This document shows positions 60,021 to 64,000 of a DNA stretch of 64,000 bases, one piece after another. How positions within the stretch are numbered: position 1 is the stretch's first letter; each line of letters starts with the position of its first letter. The notes beneath the pieces were generated by a model. The model did no database searches and was not told the DNA's origin. It saw nothing but the letters and a program-made list of their open reading frames with translations. Location of the stretch: assembly GCA_963704335.1 (NCBI GenBank), contig OY969889.1, forward strand, positions 992,001 to 1,056,000, written 5' to 3'. Position numbers and translations under genes: made by a program. Source of the DNA: PALSA-612 sp963704335 (GTDB lineage: Bacteria > Actinomycetota > Thermoleophilia > Gaiellales > Gaiellaceae).

Positions 60021-60272
60021 TTAGAGGAACGTACGGATGGAGTCGCGCTCGACCCGGAGCTCGATCACGCCGCTGGCGCCGTCGATCTCCTCGATTGCCG
60101 CGGCGGGGACGATGCGTCTGCGAGAGAACATCCCCGACCGAACGGCGAGCGCGTCGGGCTCGTCAGGTGTAGTTCCGTACATCGGGCTCTCGACTCGGCC
60201 GACGAGCCGCCCGCGGCGGTCGGCCACGAGGAACCCGTGTGTCGAAGTGAGGTCGATGGCGAACGAGCTCAT
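60021..60272 (-). CDS. PRC-barrel-like small protein
   Basis: The product has 83 residues. The sequence FLVADRRGRLVGRVESPMYG, ALAVRSG and RRRIVPAAAIEEIDGASGVIEL (core RIVPAAAIEEID) follows the PRC-barrel pattern of short beta strands with a closing V-P-x-x-x-I. The C-terminus is LRVERDSIRTFL. It is soluble and of unknown role. It is divergent from the sensor kinase gene. Confidence 0.75.
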   Translation of the reverse strand: MSSFAIDLTSTHGFLVADRRGRLVGRVESPMYGTTPDEPDALAVRSGMFSRRRIVPAAAIEEIDGASGVIELRVERDSIRTFL

Positions 60273-60355
60273 CCGTTCAGAAGGTATTCCCCTTGTTTGA
60301 GAATTAACCTCTCGATCCAGTAAGGCTTTTGTAAAAGGCCGCAGCGTCGCCCGCC

Positions 60356-60361
60356 TACAAT
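60356..60361 (+). promoter_or_regulatory. Possible -10 box of the sensor kinase gene
   Basis: TACAAT fits a strong -10 element. A start 7 nt later would fall on an in-frame ATC at 60368, which is where homology to GAF kinases suggests the protein begins. No clear -35 box is seen at the right distance. Confidence 0.45.
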
Positions 60362-60445
60362 CGTCGGATCGACCAGCCGGCCCGTCATCTGCGGCTACTG
60401 ACGGAGACGATCGCCGCCGTCAACTCGACGCTCGACCTCGAAGAG

Positions 60446-61774
60446 GTGCTGGCGCTCGTAGCTCGCAAGGTGGCAGACGCTCTCGGAGCCGACGCGTGCT
60501 TCGTCTACCTCTTCGACGAAGCGGCGGGACATCTCGTCTTACGGGCCACGCACGGCACGCGGGTCGAGGAGATGACCCGTCGACCGCGGCTCGCTCCGGG
60601 CGAAGGGATTACAGGTGCCGCCGCGATCGAGCGCTCGCCGGTGATGATTCCCTCGCAGGCGCACCTCGACCCTCGCTTCAAGACCTTCGCGAATCTGCCC
60701 GAGGACGAGTACGAGTCGATCCTCGCGGTGCCGATCCTCGCCCGCGAGCGGCTGGAAGGCGCGCTCAACGTGCGCACGCGCGCGCCGCGTGAGTTCACGA
60801 CGTCCGAGATCGACTTGCTCGTAGCCATCGCAGCACAGGTGGCGTTCTCGATCGAGCACGCGAGGCTGTACGACGCGGCCCAGCGGCGGGTGGAGGAGCT
60901 GGAGGCGCTGGCACGCATCTCTGAAGCGGTTTCCGAGTCGCTCTATCTCGAGGAGTCGCTGGAGGCGATCGTGAAGACGACGATGGCCGCGGTGGATGCG
61001 TCGGGGGCGGCGCTGGTCCTCGAGGACGGGAAGATCGCCTGGCCGGGGGGACAGCCGGGCGTACATGCCGTACGTCTCCCCCTGCGCTGGAAGCGGCGCC
61101 AGATCGGCGAGCTCGTCTGCGATCGGGACACGCCCTTCACGGAGGAGGAGCGGCAGCTGCTGACGTCGATCGCGCACCACGCTGCGGTGGCGCTCGAGCA
61201 CGGCCGGGCGGTGCTGCGCGGCGTCCTCGCTCAGGAGATTCACCACCGCGTGAAGAACAACCTCCAGACGGTGGCCTCGCTGCTCCGGCTGCAGGCGAGG
61301 GCGGAGGGCGTCGATCCGCGGAAGGCGCTCGAGGATTCCGTCAACCGCGTGCTCGCCATCGCCGCCGTTCACGAGGTGTTGACGGAGCAGCGCGAGGACG
61401 ACGTGGACGTCGGCGAGCTGCTCGAGAGGCTGCGTGGGATGCTGGTGCAGGGGCTGGCGCCGGGGAAGAGCGTAGAGGCGTCGCTCGAGCCTGTGGCCGT
61501 CGGTGGGGATCGCGCGACGGCGCTGGCGCTCGTGTTCACGGAACTGTTCCAGAACGCGCTGGAGCATGGAGGGCGGAGCGTTCAGGTGGAGCTCGCCGCG
61601 AGAAACGGGGAGGTCGTGCTCACGGTGGCCGACGACGGATGTGGATTCGACGGCGAGCCGACGCACGGCACGGGGCTGTCGATCGTGCGGGCACTTGTCC
61701 GCGACGAGCTCGGCGGCACGCTGTCTCTGGAGTCGGCCGGTGGCCTGCGTGCCGAGGTGGCGTTTCCAGCATGA
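60446..61774 (+). CDS. pdtaS: Sensor histidine kinase PdtaS-like (GAF, HisKA_2)
   Basis: The product has at least 442 residues; the first standard start is GTG 60446, but about 26 further codons upstream are open and fit the family (LRLLTETIAAVNSTLDLEE, core TETIAAVNSTLD). A GAF domain (about 1-140) is followed by a second GAF-like region, then HisKA_2 with the phospho-acceptor in EIHHRVKNNLQ (His267) and an HATPase with TELFQNALEHGG, DDGCGFDG and GTGLSIV. There are no transmembrane segments. It partners the ANTAR regulator that follows. Confidence 0.92.
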   Translation: MLALVARKVADALGADACFVYLFDEAAGHLVLRATHGTRVEEMTRRPRLAPGEGITGAAAIERSPVMIPSQAHLDPRFKTFANLPEDEYESILAVPILARERLEGALNVRTRAPREFTTSEIDLLVAIAAQVAFSIEHARLYDAAQRRVEELEALARISEAVSESLYLEESLEAIVKTTMAAVDASGAALVLEDGKIAWPGGQPGVHAVRLPLRWKRRQIGELVCDRDTPFTEEERQLLTSIAHHAAVALEHGRAVLRGVLAQEIHHRVKNNLQTVASLLRLQARAEGVDPRKALEDSVNRVLAIAAVHEVLTEQREDDVDVGELLERLRGMLVQGLAPGKSVEASLEPVAVGGDRATALALVFTELFQNALEHGGRSVQVELAARNGEVVLTVADDGCGFDGEPTHGTGLSIVRALVRDELGGTLSLESAGGLRAEVAFPA

Positions 61775-61880
61775 CGCTCCGCCGTGTGCCCTTGGGGCCA
61801 CCCCGCGCCTCCACCCGCTTTCACCGTACTGAGAAAGGACAGACCTGTGTGTGCCAACTCTGTGCCGAAAGTGTGGAGGC

Positions 61881-62450
61881 GTGAGGATTCTCGTCGCCGA
61901 GGACGAGACGATCATCCGGCTCGATCTTCGCGCGCTGCTCGAGCAGGCCGGCTTCGAGGTCTGTGGAGAGGCGCGCGACGGGATGGAGGCGGTCGAGCTG
62001 GCCCGCGAGCTCGAGCCCGATCTTGCGGTGATGGACGTCAAGATGCCTCGCCTCGACGGCATCGACGCCGCCCGACGGATCCTCGAAGAGCGGCCGATCC
62101 CGATCGTCATGGTGACCGCCTACGGCCAGGACGAGATCGTGTCGCGCGCGGTCGAGGCCGGCGTCTTCGGGTACCTCGTCAAGCCCTTCCGGGAGCAGGA
62201 CCTCCTCCCGGCGATCCACACGGCCCGTGCGCGTCACGACGAGCTGCAGGCACTGCGCGCGGAGGCAGAGTCGCTGGCGGAGGCGTTGGCGGCGCGCAAG
62301 GCGATCGAGCGCGCGAAGGGCGTGCTCATGGCGAAGGAAGGCCTGACCGAGCAAGAGGCCTTCGAGCGACTGCGCCGTGCGAGCCAGCTCTCGGGCCGAC
62401 CGTTGAAGGTCGTGGCGGAGGCCCTGGTCGCGACGTTCGAGTCGACCTAA
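61881..62450 (+). CDS. pdtaR: ANTAR-domain response regulator PdtaR-like
   Basis: The product has 189 residues from a GTG with GTGGAGG just upstream. The receiver domain has AEDE, the phospho-acceptor Asp in LAVMDVKMP, the Thr in VMVTAYG, and the Lys in YLVKPF. A coiled linker leads to the RNA-binding ANTAR domain (about 128-183; ARKAIERAKGVLMAKEGLTEQEAFERLRRAS, core AIERAKGVLM). ANTAR proteins bind paired hairpins and prevent termination. The glnA leader is a possible target, which is untested. Confidence 0.94.
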   Translation: MRILVAEDETIIRLDLRALLEQAGFEVCGEARDGMEAVELARELEPDLAVMDVKMPRLDGIDAARRILEERPIPIVMVTAYGQDEIVSRAVEAGVFGYLVKPFREQDLLPAIHTARARHDELQALRAEAESLAEALAARKAIERAKGVLMAKEGLTEQEAFERLRRASQLSGRPLKVVAEALVATFEST

Positions 62451-63382
62451 CCACCCAGGACGGGCACGGCGAGCCCGGCCGCGCCGAGCTCGGACGTCTC
62501 GGCTTCGTAGCCGGAGCGTGCCAGCAGCTCCATCCCCAGCCGTGCCCGGCGCACCCGCTCGCGAGACAGCGCCACCGTTGTTACGTCGAGATGTGTGCCC
62601 GACGGATAGACGTCGGGCGCATTGCGCAGGCCGAACTTCACGTAGAGGGGCGACGCGATGCGGATCAGCTCCGGTATCTCGTGGAGTCGCACGAAGCCGC
62701 CGACCGTGTCCGGCGCCTCGACGTACACGTCGAGTGGGCAGTCGACGGCAGCCCTGATCGCCGCGATCTGCGCCAGCGAAAGGTCCGTGGGGAGATTGAT
62801 AGTGCTCGCTCCGAGCTGTTCGAGCACGCGTGCCGCTCCGGCGTTCGCCGCGGGCAACATCACCGAGATCTTCGCCTGCATATCCGCTGGCAGGCCGCCG
62901 CTCTCCCGCAGGGCGGCAAATGCCGATAGCACGCCGAGATCTGCGATGAGGACGCTGCGAAAGCCGTGCTCGGCGGCCCGCCGCGCATCGTCGAGGCACG
63001 CCACGACCTGCTCTTGCCCGTGCGCGGACGCGGCGACGGCACCGCCGGCCGGTGCGCGCGCCATCGCCGACACTCCCCAGCTGGCGTTCGGCCGCGCGAA
63101 CAGGCTGACTTCCACCGGCGCCCCCGCCCCGAGCCGTGCCATCTCGTCGAGCTCGGCATCGGTGAGCAGGAACACGCCGGACCCCTGTGAAACGCGGTGC
63201 ACGCGGACGTCGAGCCGCTCGGCCTCCTCGAGCACGGTCTCGAGGCACCGCGGCCCCTCGGTGCTCGGGATCTCCACCCGGTACTGCGCTCCGTCGGGGA
63301 ACCGCTTGCCGGAGGACGGGTGCTCGTGCAGGTCGCCCGAAGGGAGCCCGGCCGTCTCGAGGAGCTCCCGCGTCGTCGGCAC
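62447..63382 (-). CDS. U32-peptidase-like TIM-barrel protein
   Basis: The product has 311 residues with an alternating strand-helix pattern: VEVSLFARPNASWGVSAMARAP, HGFRSVLIADLGVLSAF, STINLPTDLSLAQIAAIRAAVDCPLDVYVEAP (core TINLPTDLSLAQIAAIR). The order resembles the barrel part of U32 family proteins, but the Cys cluster of tRNA/ubiquinone hydroxylases is absent. Function unknown. The gene is convergent with pdtaR, 4-nt overlap. Confidence 0.6.
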   Translation of the reverse strand: MPTTRELLETAGLPSGDLHEHPSSGKRFPDGAQYRVEIPSTEGPRCLETVLEEAERLDVRVHRVSQGSGVFLLTDAELDEMARLGAGAPVEVSLFARPNASWGVSAMARAPAGGAVAASAHGQEQVVACLDDARRAAEHGFRSVLIADLGVLSAFAALRESGGLPADMQAKISVMLPAANAGAARVLEQLGASTINLPTDLSLAQIAAIRAAVDCPLDVYVEAPDTVGGFVRLHEIPELIRIASPLYVKFGLRNAPDVYPSGTHLDVTTVALSRERVRRARLGMELLARSGYEAETSELGAAGLAVPVLGG

Positions 63383-63427
63383 GGGGTCACTCTAAAGGGG
63401 GAGCAAGTATCCGCCGATCACAGGGTT

Positions 63428-64000
63428 ATGGTCGTCGCCGCTTCCGTGAGTCTCGCGCTGCTCGCCGGAGCGGTGCTCGTCATGCTTCGCGCCCGCCGAA
63501 GCGATCTCCGCTCGCAGGATCACGAGCTGCTCACCCGAGGCTTTCCGGGAGCAGTGCTCATCTTCGACCGGCGCCTGCGCCATTCCAGCGCGCTCGGCCG
63601 CGGAGTCGCTGCGATGGGCGTCGACCCCGTCGGCAAGACGCTGCACGAGGTATTCCCGGTCGACGTGTGCCAGGTCTTCTCGCCTGTGTATCGCGCGGCT
63701 CTGGAGGGCGTGGAGTCTCAGCTGGAGCTTCCCGTGGGGGGACGCGACTGGTTGATCACCGTGTCGCCGCTGGGGTCGAAAGCCGGTCTGCTCGTCGCCA
63801 CCGATGTCACCGAGCGCAAGCGACGCGAGCGCCGGCTGAACGATCTCGCGGCGCGAGATGCCCTCACCGGTACCTGGAATGCGCGCAGGCTCAACGAGGA
63901 GCTGGATTGGCTGAACCGAAGCGGTGGCGCCGCGTCGTTGCTCATGCTCGACCTCGACGGTTTCAAGCGCGTGAACGACACGCTTGGGCACGTGGCCGGC
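63428..64000 (+). CDS. PAS-GGDEF diguanylate cyclase, C-terminus beyond the window
   Basis: The frame starts at ATG 63428 and runs off the right edge (191 codons seen). One N-terminal transmembrane helix (about 3-20) is followed by a PAS-type region (GFPGAVLIFDRRLRHSSALG, core GAVLIFDRRL; VATDVTERKRRERRL). Then comes the start of a GGDEF domain (LAARDALTGTWNARRL, MLDLDGFKRVNDTLGH). The I-site and GGDEF signature lie outside. It probably makes c-di-GMP; the MshEN protein at 2521-3225 is a possible receptor. Confidence 0.9.
   Translation, partial: MVVAASVSLALLAGAVLVMLRARRSDLRSQDHELLTRGFPGAVLIFDRRLRHSSALGRGVAAMGVDPVGKTLHEVFPVDVCQVFSPVYRAALEGVESQLELPVGGRDWLITVSPLGSKAGLLVATDVTERKRRERRLNDLAARDALTGTWNARRLNEELDWLNRSGGAASLLMLDLDGFKRVNDTLGHVAG

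Noticed and set aside
61843..61870. GTGCCAACTCTGTGCC shared with GTGCCAACTCCGTGCC near 50822 as attachment sites of a mobile element
   Set aside because: Only about 16 nt alike, with no integrase, no tRNA target and ordinary core genes between them; chance or a minor repeat is as likely.

Overview
The window is GC-rich, densely packed DNA from one bacterial chromosome. The gene content points to Actinomycetota, and I would guess a deep class such as Thermoleophilia (Gaiellales/Solirubrobacterales-like); this placement is inferred from gene content, not from a marker phylogeny. The clues are a mycobacteria-like fhaA-fhaB-pstP-rodA-pbpA-pknB cluster, a PdtaS/PdtaR (ANTAR) two-component pair, a DUF4446 protein, a suf-only Fe-S assembly system, many GTG/TTG starts, and pervasive ATGA/GTGA stop-start overlaps. 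I see no integrase, transposase, phage gene or CRISPR array.

Layout. 1-3.5 kb: partial methyltransferase, secreted protein, tRNA-Lys, cupredoxin lipoprotein, alpha/beta hydrolase, MshEN-type protein. 3.6-8.4 kb: A2-type cytochrome c oxidase operon (ctaC-ctaD-x-ctaE-y) in which x and y carry universal-stress-like domains, closed by a hairpin. 8.4-11.7 kb: leftward cassette of a degenerate NarL-type regulator, a PqqD-like protein, an HPr-kinase-related protein without a P-loop and a Tat-exported Cys-rich protein, then a dihaem cytochrome c. 11.7-14 kb: TPR protein, amidohydrolase, TatA. 14.1-19.8 kb: sufC-sufB, five VOC genes, sufD. 19.8-22.2 kb: two secreted proteins with RTX-like tails. 22.2-29.5 kb: cytochrome c fused to an unrecognised Cys/His-rich domain, sufS-sufU-Rieske, methyltransferases, VOC/MarR pair, a candidate small RNA, NAD(P)-binding protein, dCTP deaminase. 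29.6-31.8 kb: gabT-like gene and two cNMP-binding proteins. 31.8-41.6 kb: cell-wall growth and division signalling operon ending in ddl, plus a polytopic Ser/Thr kinase. 41.6-44.8 kb: large inverted repeat, membrane proteins, HNH nuclease, SIMPL protein. 44.8-50.8 kb: complete trpE-G-D-C/F-B-A operon with an apparently leaderless trpL and attenuator. 51-58.2 kb: rhodanese, cupin, two ABC-2 exporters interleaved with two methyltransferases. 58.2-64 kb: glnA with a terminator-bearing leader, PRC-barrel-like protein, PdtaS/PdtaR, U32-like protein, partial diguanylate cyclase.

How the parts fit. Respiration is represented by a haem-copper oxidase and several c-type cytochromes and cupredoxins. 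Fe-S biogenesis is split between two suf blocks (sufCB-VOC-sufD at 14-19.8 kb, sufSU-Rieske at 24-26 kb) separated by about 4.5 kb of secreted-protein genes. The division block pairs PknB (PASTA sensor) with its phosphatase PstP, FHA readers and the RodA/PBP machinery. Nitrogen and amino-acid genes (trp, glnA) have readable RNA-level control elements.

Most unusual signals: (1) 3' ends of sufD and glnA are partly duplicated downstream, flanking a secreted-protein gene and a hairpin element respectively; (2) a three-copy hairpin family next to stop codons; (3) a promoter-to-terminator transcript of about 218 nt that opens with a near-perfect 14-nt complement of the 16S rRNA tail; (4) VOC genes embedded in the suf operon; (5) the PqqD/HprK-like/Cys-rich cassette with two apparently catalytically dead signalling proteins; (6) a 166-bp imperfect palindrome between divergent genes.
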